From Geotrypetes seraphini (lineage: Eukaryota; Chordata; Amphibia; Gymnophiona; Dermophiidae), in contig NC_047084.1 in the NCBI RefSeq assembly GCF_902459505.1, positions 478,767,023-478,831,022 on the forward strand: a DNA stretch of 64,000 nucleotides. The letters run 5' to 3'. Both the position numbers and the translations under genes were made by a program. Under the pieces are notes generated by a model. It saw only the letters and a list, made by a program, of their open reading frames with translations, was not told the DNA's origin and searched no databases. Within the stretch, counting starts at the first letter, position 1. Every line of letters begins with the position of its first letter. This document shows positions 36,092 to 46,190 of the stretch, in pieces.

Positions 36092-36230
36092 ATTGAGTTG
36101 CTTTGGATGTATGAGTTATTTTGGATGAATAAAGACCATTGGATTTATCAGATGACTTGAAAGACACTTTTTTGTGCACCATTCTGATTGGACATTTCCA
36201 CTTTGCTCTTGCCTGGTAGATTTTAATCAC

Positions 36231-36605
36231 CATTTACCTCAACATGCACCCTAAATAGAACATTCAAGGGTCTTATGGGACACTGCAAGGCCACCCACAC
36301 ATCACACATACACCCATAGTCTGAAAAAAAGAAGACACAGAGAAAAAGCCTCAGTTAAGCTTCATATGGCTAAAAAAACTCCACTTATGTGTCTTCACTA
36401 TATCAAAAAGTGGTGAAAAAATGAGGCACAGTAGCAGCCCCCCCCAAAAAAAAATCAAAAACATCTCACATCCAGCACACCAAAATCTCACATACCCTTT
36501 TTTTCAGACTGTGGGTGTATGTGTTATGTGTGAGTGGCCTTGAAATCCCATAAGACCCTTGAATGTTCTATTTAGGGCGTGTTTTGAGGTAAATGGTGAT
36601 TATTT
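36231..36605. repeat. Inverted repeat with ~105-bp arms
   Basis: The left arm (accatttacctcaacatgca, catt caagggtcttatggga, acacatacacccatagtctg) is matched in reverse by 36487-36605. The spacer is ~150 bp. The palindromic element at 35693-36215 entered its left end, so the original repeat began near 35676. Confidence 0.8.
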
Positions 36606-36669
36606 GTGCCCCTATCCTAAGTTAGTTTGGGGTAGATTTTAGTCCCCACAGAGATTCTAGAGGACTGAC

Positions 36670-37430
36670 TAGCCAAACTGATTGTTGCATTGGAAGTTCT
36701 TGGATACCTTCCCTGTGATGTTCCACAAGGTGCTCCAGTATCTCCATGACTTTACATCTATATCAGTGGTCTCAAACTCAAACCCTTTGCAGGGCCGTAT
36801 TTTGGATCTGTAGGTACTTGGAGGGCCTCAGAAAAAATAATGAATGTCTTATTAAAGAAATGACAATTTTGCAGGAAGTAAAACTCTTTATAAATCTTTT
36901 TTTTCGGCTGTCTTAATAATAATATTGTCATTTATAGCTAAAGAGACATATGATCAAGAAACTTTTATTTTACTTTTGTGATTATGATAAACATACCGAG
37001 GGCCTCAAACTAGTACCTGGTAGGCCGCATGTGGTCCCCGGGCCGCGAGTTTGAGACCACTGATCTATATGAACTCAGTTGGGGGGTATTTATCTAGAAA
37101 TAGATTAAAGAATGTATTGCTATGCAGATGCTGTTTTTATACTTATTCCGGATAGTAATGTTAGAGATCTTACATTTCTCAAGATTAATCATTGCATAAC
37201 AAAAATGAGTTCCTGGGTAAATCCTTTCGTTTGAAAATTAATGCAGGTAAAACCAAGGCTCTGTCTAGAAGAAGTGCTGTGAAAGGACAGCCAGAGACAG
37301 AGAGATCTTCACTGGTAAGCATTTTGCTGGGAAGTTGCTTGTATACTTGGGAAAGGGTAGATTTAAAGTTAATTAGGTATGCCCAGGGACTTTATTTTAA
37401 GTACTTGCTCATTTAGCAAGGGAGTTTTAA
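36670..37430 (+). mobile_element. L2-clade LINE RT relic, interrupted by hAT
   Basis: Fragments read CDVPQGAPVSP before the hAT and, after it, YLSRNRLKNVLL and SWVNPFVLKINAGKTKAL. These correspond to the PQGSxLSP, ADD-flanking and KTK.. blocks of L2-clade RT. It is heavily decayed. Confidence 0.6.
36764..37062. mobile_element. hAT MITE in L2 relic, TSD atctatat
   Basis: The ends CAGTGGTCTCAAACTCAAAC and gagtttgagaccactg are flanked by atctatat at 36756-36763 and 37063-37070. It is a paralogue of 27343-27651. Confidence 0.95.
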
Positions 37431-37755
37431 AGAATAGTTTTTTCTTAGCACAAAGTCTGTTACAGTTCATATGCTAACATGTAAAGCAGGGGTCTCAAAG
37501 TCCCTCCTCGAGGGCCGCAATCCAGTCGGGTTTTCAGGATTTCACCAATGAATATGCTTGAAATCTATTTGCATGCACTGCTTTCATTGTATGCTAATAG
37601 TTCTCATGCATATTCATTGGGGAAATCCTGAAAACCCGACTGGATTGCGGCCCTCGAGGAGGGACTTTGACACCCCTGATTTAAAGGGAGTTTTAAGGGA
37701 TAGCTCTCTCTTAGCATAGAAAGTCTGTTACAGTTCTTAGGCTAGCATTTAAAGG
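37421..37755 (+). repeat. Tandem ~65-bp duplication split by a hAT MITE
   Basis: agggagttttaa, cttagca, aagtctgttacagttc and taacatgtaaag/tagcatttaaag recur in order at 37419-37486 and 37685-37755. The hAT (37487-37678) sits at the junction. Confidence 0.7.
37487..37678. mobile_element. Palindromic hAT MITE
   Basis: CAGGGGTCTCAAAGTCCCTC and gagggactttgacacccctg are inverted; arms pair through ctcgagggccgcaatccagt and ggttttcaggattt. The flanks atgtaaag and atttaaag (37679-37686) differ once; because these also belong to the tandem repeat, the duplication is less certain. Same family as 46939-47132 and 53087-53261. Confidence 0.85.
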
Positions 37756-37869
37756 GGTTAGTTTAGAATTTGCTACAGTATCAGTATAAAGCACAGCTAA
37801 AAAGCACAGGAACACTGATCAGATATTTATTCAGGGCAGTTAGGATGTACTTGGAATATGAGACTCCCT

Positions 37870-38226
37870 TCCCTTCTTTCCTTGGTGGTATGGGTTCAAC
37901 TGTATGGGCCTGTAGAAGGGAAGAGAGTTCCTCTGCATGCATGGCCCAATACTGTGAAGTCTGATGGGCATTTGTCACTCAGTGTTTGCATTATACATTC
38001 ATGGATTTCCTTTAGAGTTTTCTTCTGTAGGAATAGCAACTTCATGACTTTTTCCACACTTTTTGATGACACAGTTCAATCAATGATCTGAAACATCGCA
38101 TTACGATTCTGCAAACTGGCACTTTTCAAAGCAAAGTAACACTCTGTTCAGCAAAACAGTGGCAAAAATAACACTCAGAATTTAGGAAGTTGGTGGGGCT
38201 GAGAACTTTTCAGCACCCCCTCGCGT
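37870..38226 (-). pseudogene. mariner 5' fragment, inverted to 33590-34835
   Basis: The minus strand reads gtgctgaaaagttctcagcc, cttcctaaattctgagtgtt, ... MKLLFLQKKTLKEIHECIMQ then TLSDKCPSD. It is homologous to 33690-33960 of the other mariner copy, in opposite orientation ~4 kb away, and joins non-mariner sequence at ~37880. Confidence 0.75.
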
Positions 38227-38492
38227 AAAGGGGCTGAAGGATTACCTACAAATATCTTCCCATGCTGAGTCATAACCTGCTGATCAACCTGCCAATGAAA
38301 TCCATCCCCACTAGCTTGGGTCTCTCTCAAATGACCCCTTTACTTATGGATAAAATAGTTTGGTAGCTGTAATAAATAGAAATAAAAAAAAAATAGGAAG
38401 ATAAAATGATATCTTTACTGTCCAGATTTACTCTCGTGTGATGTGACCACATCTAAACAACTAAAAAAGTATGCAGTTTATTCAATATTTAC

Positions 38493-38535
38493 CTTTATCC
38501 ATATTTCCAGGAGACACATCATTCAAGTCACCAAA
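38493..38535 (-). CDS. RFX3: RFX3 small coding exon (second from last)
   Basis: This 43-base microexon encodes FGDLNDVSPGNMDK plus one base. It has acceptor ccctccag and donor AAAG/gtaaa on the minus strand. Entry is phase 0, continuing MGE from the upstream exon, and the spare G joins AT of the last exon to make Asp. The human equivalent, from memory, is FGDLNAVSPGNLDK. The exon is too short for ORF detection and was found by reading the minus strand between the two neighbours. The introns on both sides hold mariner, DIRS and L2 relics. It may be subject to skipping, because removing 43 bases would shift the frame of the tail. Confidence 0.93.
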
Positions 38536-38684
38536 CTGGAGGGACAGAACATAAAATATTAACTGTACAGAAGAATGCACATAAACCTATTTTTCTTATC
38601 AAACTAAAAACGGTAAAGCTTCTAACATTCTTTGTATTTTTGGCAATTCAGTTGGTCAACTTAATTCACCCATCTATCATCAAG

Positions 38685-38880
38685 GGAAAGGGAATGGAGA
38701 CTTGTATATTGCCTTTTTGTTGCTTTGGCTGTCAGAGCTGACATTCAAAGTGGAGGGCTCTGGAAGATTTTAAGTGACTTGCCCAGGGTCACAAGGAGCA
38801 ACACCGGGATTTGATTTCACAACCTCTGGGTGCAGAGATAGCAGCTCAACCAGTGAGCCACAGTCTTAGTTATATTATAT
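38685..38880 (+). mobile_element. MIR/CORE-type SINE
   Basis: ttttaagtgacttgcccagg followed by gtcacaaggagcaacaccgg is the conserved MIR-type core, and gggatttgatttcacaacct with ctcaaccagtgagccac follows the family order. It lies ~150 bp upstream (in gene orientation) of the 43-base RFX3 exon. Confidence 0.8.
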
Positions 38881-40385
38881 CTTCTTATGATTAAGAGGGT
38901 AATTTTATAAAAGCAAGGTGACTTATGCAGCACAACATATAAACTTACATTAAACCTATTTTACAAAGGCAATGTATCTGAAAATCTGCCTCTATACAGA
39001 GCCCCTTGCAGTGACATCCAAAAGCAACTGAATATCACTGCAACAAAGCATATATACAAAAGGGGGCATGGAGAATCTCCCTGCTACACAACAGCATTCT
39101 GTTCTGCTCTGCAATATAAAAGAACAATAAACAGGCAACCTGAAACATAAGCAAGAACATGGCAACCACATGGAACCAATCTGCTGTGTGCAACGAGCAC
39201 AAACTGGAAACATGCCTTCAGAAAAGATATGGACCTGCATATACAGAACAATTCTCCACAGTGCCAGTGTGACGGCTGTAAGATACTGAAGCGTGAAAGG
39301 AAAAGCATTCGAGGCAGAAATATGCAGGCAATATAGAGAAAAACAGAGTAGGCAGAGGGTGGGCTGTATTGATTCCATCAGGGACTAGCAGAAAGAAGAT
39401 TACTAAAGATAAGAACCTAATCTTCCATTCTGTTACATTCCCTCCGGAATCAAAACTAAAGGTGATGTATCAAAACAACAGCAATGTCTAGGGTGGGACA
39501 GAAGAGCCTGCCCGCAATACCAAGGCCCCAAAAGTGGCATCGAGCCGAGCCACCACATCCACTCTGTAAAATCTGGTAAATGTATGAAGTGACAACCAAG
39601 TGGCCACTCTACAAATTTTGGCCAGATTAATTGCTCAAAACTCCACTGAAGCAGTGACACCTCTTGTCGAATGAGCTTTGAGAGAAATCAGCAGCAACAA
39701 AATGGTCTTGCAGATCCATCTGGCAATAGAGGCCTTAGAAGCTGGCCTGCCCTGCCTATATTGGCTAGTCATGAGAAACAGATGGTCAGAAAAACAGAAG
39801 TCATTAGTCCTCTCCAAGTAGTGAAGCAAGACTCTCGGACATCTAGTTTCCGTAAGATCTTATCCCTTTTTTCTGACCCAGTGGAATGAAAAGCAGGCAG
39901 ATGGACTTCCTGGTTGATATGGAATTTCGAAACCACTTTCAGAAGAAAGGAAGAAACTGTACGGAGGGATACTCCTGCCTCCATGATCCTGAGAAAGGGC
40001 TTTCTACAAGAGAAAGCCTGCAACTCTGAAATATGCCTGGCTGAGGCAATCACCATGAGGAATACTGTCTTGACGATAAGATCCGGAAGAGACAGATCCT
40101 TGAGTGGCTCAAAATGAGCTTCAACAAGCCCCTGTAATACAACATTGAGGGTCCACGTTGGAAAGGGCTGACGCAGAGGCGGCCACAAATGAAGCAGCCC
40201 CCTGAAAAATTTGGACACATCTGGATGAGCCATAAGTAAACTGGAACCACTGTGTACTCTGAAACAGGAAAGGCCTACCACCAGTACCTTAAGGGAAGCC
40301 ACCACTAGGCAATCACTGCTAGAGAGCCTTCCAGGACTTGGCGTAAGCCGTCAGAGTAGAGGGCTTCTTAGACTTCAAAAGTGTG

Positions 40386-41893
40386 GCAATAACCACGTCA
40401 GAATATGGTTTTTATTTATATCCCGCTTTATACAAAGTGGGTTCCAAAAACACATACATAATAAAATACACAGATACACACATTAAAAATACATAACTGA
40501 ATAAATAGAATCTCATCTTAATAACCCAGACACACATAAAAAAAAATCATCCAATCCTCTTATAGAGTACTAACTCCATTTCACTTTTAGCCACCACAAC
40601 CTCCATATATCAAACTATACAGACAAAGTTAAAAAAAATTCCATTTTCATTCTCCTCAGCACCCATATTTCATGTGGCAGAACAAATGGTATTTTAGCAA
40701 ACATTTAAACATGCTCAAACTCCCTTGTTGCCATATATAGCCCGGGAGTTAATTCCATTCTGCTGGACTTGCACATTAAAAGGCTGCAGCCCTCATGGTT
40801 GCATCCTCAACTCTTTTCTAGATGGTATAAATAAATCTCCGTTTCCAGAAGAACATAACTTTGAGAGCTAAACCTGGTTTGAAACTGCCTCTGACATGTA
40901 TCGTGATGACAGTTTATGTATTGCCAAATTAGTTAACAGCAGCAATTTGTACCTCACTCTAGTTTCAAGTTTAAGTTTCAAGTTTATTAGGATTTTATAT
41001 ACCGCCTATCAAGGTTATCTAAGCGGTTTTTACAATCAGGTACTCAAGCATTTTCCCTCTCTGTCCCGGTGGGCTCACAATCTATCTAACGTACCTATAA
41101 CGTATCTATACTCCACTTTGAGCCAGTAACAACTTGATATAAAACTCTGATATGTGATCACATCTTGATAGCCTAAACAATGTATGGATAATGGAATTCT
41201 GAACAACCTGTAACTCATTTAACACAATGGAGGGAACACCCAGTAATCCACACCAGATAATACAATCAACTGGAGGAGCATTTTGAAGTCACTCCCAGAC
41301 AGTGATAAAGATTACTTATAAGTTGGAGCTTGAAGTACATTTTCCTTATCAACATCTGTACATGTGATTTAAATGATAATTGCAAATCAAGGATAACCTC
41401 AAGATATCAAGTCTCTGCGGAAAACTGCAAGACAGCATCCAATATTTGAACAGGGGCCAATGGGATTTCATTCATGTGTTTAGATAGCAGCATCACTTTT
41501 GTTTTCCCTATATTAAGCTTCAATCTACTCACATCCATCCAATCATTTATTCTCAACATGATGTCACTTAGCATCCTGCTTGCTGCTCCACTGTACGTTC
41601 CACAGAAAAGAAAAACTGTATGTCATCAGCGTATAACCGATAAGACACCCCAAGATCACCTAACAGTCTACATAACGGGCAAAGATATATATTAAATAGC
41701 ACGGCTGACAGGGCTGATCCTTGTGAAACACCAGTTTTTACAGCTCATAGCGCTGAACATCTACCATTAACCTTGACTTCCTGCTTACGGCCATGAAGGA
41801 ACAACCTGAACCGTTCCAACACTATTCCACTAATACCACAGCCCTTTAGTCTATCGAACAAGATCCCATGATCTAAGGTGTCAAATGCTTGTG
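40386..41893 (-). mobile_element. L2-clade LINE fragment inside the DIRS, antisense
   Basis: On the minus strand: DTLDHGILFDRLKGCGISG, RRQEVKVNGRCSAL, GVSQGSALSAVLFNIYLCPL and LSYRLYADDIQF, the L2-clade RT with its YADD box. Farther on are VSRLKLNIGKTKVMLLSKHM and C-terminal remnants, then a tail near 40405-40440 (tatcccgctttatac antisense). Another L2-type tail is embedded at ~40967-41100. Confidence 0.8.
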
Positions 41894-43088
41894 TTCAAGA
41901 GCCCTGCCTTAAGACCAAAGTGCTAGGGGTTCTCCATAGGAACAGGACCCTGACTGAGAAGGTCTTAATGAAGAGGGAGCATGAGTTTCTTGACTCTCTG
42001 AAGATGTACTAGATACACATACCACGGTTGTCGAGACAACTAGCATCACAAGGCCCGGATTAAAAGCTATCCTGTGGATGACTCGACTTACCATGGGCCA
42101 AAGCGGAAACATGTAAAGGACCTTCTGAGTCAGTCAGGGATAAACCAGAGCATTGAGACCCAAGTTTTATGGCACTGCTCTTTGACTGAAGCACTTCACT
42201 TTCGAGTTCTTGGCTGAAGCCATCAAAGTCTATCGTTGGTCTGCCCCAGCAACTTACAATAAGACAAAATGCTCTCTGTGAGAGCAACCACTCTCCTGGG
42301 TTTAGGATTTGGTAACTGAGAAGTCTGTTTGCACATTTTCCACACCGGCCACGTGCACCACAGAAAGAGCCAGATGGTGCACTTCCACCCACCGGAACAG
42401 CATCCTAGCCTCCTGATTCACAGGAGTACTTCTGGTGCCTTCCTGTCGATTTACATACACTACTCCTGTGGCATTATCGTAAAACACCCTTACTGCTTTT
42501 CCTTCCAGGGTGTTTTGGAGAGCTCTCAGTGCCAACTGTATGGCCTGTAGCTCTAGACGGTTGATCGACCAGTTCTTTTGACAAAGGGTCCATTGACCTT
42601 GGATGGAATGATCCCCACAATGAGCCTCCCAGCCCAAGAGACTTGCATCGGTCGTTAGTCACTCCATGACTCAGAGATGCATGCCCCTCTTGAAAGTCTG
42701 GCCCCGAATCCACCAGCACAGACTGCTTTGAGCTCACTGTGACCAGGGAAGGGGCATGTGAAGGGGATGATGCTGTGAGAACCACCGGGACAGGAGGCAC
42801 TGCTGCAGAGGCAACATATGCACTCCGGTCCAGGGCATTACATCCAGGGATGCCGCCTTGGACCCCAACACCTTTTTTTTTTAAAAAAAATTATATATCT
42901 TTATTCATTTTCAATCTAAAAACAGTGCATTCAAGAATTCATACAAGTTATTTGAAAAAAACAGCACTTGCATCCACCAAAAAATACATCAGAATAATTT
43001 TCAACCCCCCCCCTGATTTCAATATATTCAAGATAACCATACAATAGTATTTACAAATCATTAATAAACCAGTCCCTGTACACTATCC
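41239..43088. repeat. Inverted duplication, left arm
   Basis: This block (L2 piece, DIRS RNase H part, L1 3' end) is repeated in reverse at 51637-53657. By eye the arms differ at a few percent of positions. Homology stops at cccagtaatcc (41239) and at cactatcc (43088). The left arm keeps continuous L2 sequence beyond its outer edge, so it looks like the source copy. Confidence 0.92.
42873..43088 (-). mobile_element. L1/Tx1 3' end in DIRS, antisense
   Basis: A T/A run, then atatctttattcattttcaa and aacagtgcattcaagaattc, is the reverse of an L1 3' UTR and poly(A). The same tail, sense, is at 51637-51845. Confidence 0.85.
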
Positions 43089-44420
43089 TCCGCCAACTGG
43101 CCTCCAATGCAAGGAAGCGTGGCTGAAGTCTTGGCGTCATTGAGACTTCTTGACAGTGGTGCCAGTATAAGAACCCATAGCCTGCAGGCATCTGGGATTG
43201 CTATAGTGTTGTCTGTAGCCTTGGAAATATCTCTGAGCAGACGAGCCCTTCACTCGGGAGGGCAGTGCATTTGGTCACCTGAACCACCGCAGAATCCACC
43301 TTTGGCTGTTCAAATAGCTGCTGAAATTCTGGCATCATAGGATAAAGTTTAGCCATGGTCTTAGTCACTCTAAAGGAACTTTCTGGAGTCTCCCACTGTT
43401 CAGTAACTAGAGCCGTGAGACCTGAATGTGCAGGAAAAAAGGATGTCAGAGTATCAAAATGACTCATGACGGTACATGGAGACATGGGAAAATGTAGCCT
43501 GCGCCCTGATACCCTGGGGCTTTTACTCAGGGTGCACCCAGCCTTTGCTTAAACCTCTGACTTGGTCAGAGCACACTCCCAGCAGGCTGGCTCCACAGGT
43601 CCATCCGAAGCTTGCCCTGTGCTAAAGTCCGGCTTCACAGAAACTGCTTTCTTTCCCAGGCAGAAAGCCCTCCAAAGGGGTCTCAAGGCACCACAGCCAA
43701 TGAGAAAAGATAAACTTCAGCAAAAAAAAATAAGAAAAATAATCAGGACCACTTCTGAACGGTTCACTTACAGAAATGAAAACTGCAGGAAGCTCTGTAT
43801 TCCTCAGCCAAATGGAAGGAGCAGAAGAGAAAAAGTGTGTGGATTTCTGCAAGACCCAGTTTGCAGATTGAGGTGAAATACCTTTAGTAATTATTCTGGA
43901 GGGGATGTAACAGAATAACAAATTTCAAGAAAAAAATAAAAGGACTTTAGACTTTTGTGAGCTTCTTTTCAACTTATATTTCTTAAGCAACAGTAGGCTG
44001 ATCATTATTAAACAAGTCAACTTTTCATACCATTGTACTCAATTATATCCCCATAGGAAACTACAGCTCTCTCATCTACAAACAAATTAAAATCCAAACC
44101 ATCCTTTCTAACAAAGCAGTCGAATAACATTTAAGAGTACTAGAGAGAAGATCAAGCCATACAATATTTTAGGGCCAATGCAAGGGTACTGGGCAACTTG
44201 GGTGAGCCTTCAGCCTTATGCCACTCCCCCCACCCTCAATACCACCCTTGATAAAACTATATATCTAAGTCAATCTCCCCCCCCTTTTCTTTTGGTGAAA
44301 AAGGTTACCTCGGTTTATATTCAAATATAATACGGTATATTTACTTTTGATTTTAACCCAAAGCAAAACTCTATTTCAAATATTCATTTTTAAAGCAACC
44401 ACTTGTATCCACTAACTTAC

Positions 44421-44574
44421 CTCGCCCATGACTGCTATTGGTGTCTCTCCTGTTGCCTGAGCAACTCGATGTTCTACTAAGTAAAACATGTACTCATCGT
44501 AGAGCAGGCGGATTAGATGAAATGAACCAAAGCTAGCAGCACTACGCAGGGTTAAGTCTCGAATAACCATTGAA
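44421..44574 (-). CDS. RFX3: RFX3 coding exon (third from last)
   Basis: Of 154 bases, the first completes a serine codon split with the preceding exon; the other 153 encode 51 residues starting SMVIRDLTLRSAASF and ending TPIAVMGE, with the segment LLYDEYMFYLVEHRVAQATG between. The acceptor is tttaacag and the donor is GAG/gtaagt on the minus strand, leaving phase 0. The residues match the vertebrate RFX3 C-terminal conserved region as I remember it almost position for position. Together with the exon at 45484-45692 it is bracketed by two inverted copies of a DIRS/L1/L2 block in the flanking introns, which could favour back-splicing of these two exons. Confidence 0.95.
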
Positions 44575-45483
44575 CTGTTAAAGAAGAAATACAGATTTAA
44601 TTAATATCTAGTAGCATGTTCTGCTGAAGTAACATCTTAATCAAATTGTCCTTTTCCATCTTACTGAAAGTGTGATGACCTTTGATCTTTATATGTTTGA
44701 TGTAGGACAATTACTTCATTTCTAAGCTTCATCTGACTGAAGGAAAATGAGAAGTGTTTTAACCCTAGTCACGTGAAACATCACCTTAAGATTCAAGGCT
44801 TTTTTTTTTATTGTTTTAACTCAGCAGTTCTCTCTGGACTTCCAGCTCAACCGGAACATGCCTCATGGGAGCTATTGTGTCATGAGCTTTTATTTATTTA
44901 TTGCCTAAGCTTTTCCCCATTTTTTCTGCTCCCCTAATATAGACAATCAAGATTGCCCTCAAGCTAGGAGCCACAAATGAGAGATACAACAGAAATTTGG
45001 TAGACATGCATCCTGGGTCTGCTTGCTAAGCAAACACAGAGAAAAATACTTTAATCGGTATCCTATTCTTTTCCCTCTACTGTCTCCATAACCTCTGTTA
45101 CCTTTCTCTCTCTGTTCCTTATTCTTTCTAGCCCAGTCTCCCTTGTTATTCCTTACTTTCTTTGTCCTAGTTGAATTGCCCTTCCCATTATGCTTTGCTC
45201 CTGTATCAAATAGGCATCCATCGTCCTCATGCGTTATTTATTATGCCACATAGACATGTTTCCTAGAAGGTTACCAATATAGTTAGTTTCTTAACCCTTC
45301 TGTATCTTCTTGTACAGTGACTGCCATAGCTAGTATTTATCATTGTGGGGTCTTTGCCTTTAATCTGGTAATCAAGTCTCTATTATGCAGTTGGCTCACC
45401 TGCTGTTTCATGTCTATATATTTACATTTGCGAAACAACATATGAAAATAAATCTAAAAAACATTTTAGATGTTGCACAGTAC

Positions 45484-45692
45484 CTGTAGAAAGACCACTT
45501 TAACAAAAATTGTCGAGCTGCTTTAGGAAAGCTTGGTCTCCCTTCATATGGTTTCAATGCTTGTGTTACCACATTGTCAAGCCAGGCAGCCCACTGCTCC
45601 AGGGTGCTCTGCTGCTGAAGAGTCATCTTAAAATCTGTTTCTAGTCTCTGAACCATGTTGTCATCACACTGGCATACCCAGGAAGCCTGCTC
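45484..45692 (-). CDS. RFX3: RFX3 coding exon (fourth from last)
   Basis: Codes 69 full residues plus two bases of the next codon. It starts EQASWVCQCDDNMVQRLE, runs through a TLEQWAAWLDNV segment and ends LLKWSFY. RFX3 is a winged-helix factor that binds X-box promoters of ciliary genes; this part lies C-terminal to the DNA-binding domain, in the conserved region used for dimerisation in the family. The exon is bounded by an acceptor reading ttgacag and a donor reading CTACAG/gta on the minus strand. A second AG three bases into the exon makes a tandem acceptor, but the GAG (Glu) agrees with the human protein as I remember it, so the first AG is preferred. The next exon supplies the T that completes the serine codon. 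RFX1 or RFX2 are less likely given the tail of the last exon. Confidence 0.95.
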
Positions 45693-45760
45693 CTGTCAAT
45701 CCACAAAAAATAAAATAAGCACAATTGTGTATCATAATTCAAAATCCGATTGTCAACTAA

Positions 45761-45882
45761 GGGGGTCTTTTACTAAGGTGCGCTAGCCAATTTAGCGTTC
45801 GCTAAATGCTATCACACCCATTATAGTCTGTGGCCTCGTTAGCATTTAGTGTGCGCTAAATTGGCCTTAGTAAAAGACCCCC
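45761..45882. mobile_element. Harbinger-like MITE with TAA target duplication
   Basis: The ends GGGGGTCTTTTACTAAGGTG and ccttagtaaaagaccccc, with taa at 45758-45760 and 45883-45885. It is ~65 bp upstream of the RFX3 exon acceptor at 45692 in gene orientation, so it may touch the branch-point region; no disruption of the acceptor is seen. Confidence 0.9.
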
Positions 45883-45885
45883 TAA

Positions 45886-46190
45886 GTGTAGCTAAAATTA
45901 CTGAACTAATTAATCTCGGAAAGCAGCATTTTGATGGAAACGTTGTTGTGGATCAAGGGCTTCTATTACATGAATGCTGGAACAAACCTCCTCGAAATAA
46001 AATTTATAATGTCTGCAGAAATAGCTTCACCATCATTCATGGCTGGAGTTCCATTATGCAAGTATCATCAGAAGTCCAACAGGACACGAACCCATGGAAA
46101 CAAACCCAACAAGGCAACAAGTGGGAATGGACATTGAGCAATCCATGGAAGCCAGCAGGATATTTGTTTATTTTAAGCATTTTGGCCCTG
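45886..46190 (+). other. Unassigned open frame beside MITE
   Basis: An uninterrupted 116-codon frame begins in the MITE and continues SVAKITELINLGKQHFDGNV, VVDQGLLLHECWNKPPRNKI and CRNSFTIIHGWSSIM. I do not recognise a family. It is antisense to RFX3 in an intron, with no visible promoter or splice context. It is more likely transposon-derived or chance than a gene. Confidence 0.2.

Larger units (their letters stand above)
35693..36215. mobile_element. Palindromic retroelement-like insertion with 15-bp target duplication
   Basis: gtagattttaatcac occurs at 35678-35692 and 36216-36230 and flanks a 523-bp insert. The insert is two head-to-head copies of one unit: the left copy on the minus strand, the right copy on the plus strand, with a loop of ~20 bases near 35945-35962. 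Arms are nearly identical; the right arm has ~40 extra bases (36000-36040). Each unit carries a hammerhead-like fold and, after it, gaataaagaccattgg, which holds an AATAAA. A target duplication plus inverted self-copies resembles Penelope-like insertions. No protein is encoded. Family assignment is inferred. Confidence 0.75.
39427..43917 (-). mobile_element. Fossil DIRS retroelement (tyrosine-recombinase type), broken and nested
   Basis: Inverted terminal sequences attctgttacattccctccg (39427-) and, in reverse, attctgttacatcccctcca (to 43917) bound the element. In antisense order there is a gag-like part (~43100-43880), an RNase H-like part (~41894-42872) and a tyrosine recombinase-like part (39440-40385). 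The element is clearly broken, with several interruptions, a missing middle, and two insertions: an L1 3' piece (42873-43088) and an L2 piece (40386-41893). It is probably of moderate age; it lies in an RFX3 intron. Confidence 0.82.

Noticed and set aside
39769-40305. 178-codon minus-strand frame as a host gene
   Set aside because: Part of the fossil DIRS tyrosine recombinase, bounded by DIRS termini.
42302-42637. Open RNase H-like frame in the duplicated block as a domesticated gene
   Set aside because: It is a fragment of the fossil DIRS element and both inverted copies keep it only because the duplication is recent; no sign of independent gene structure.
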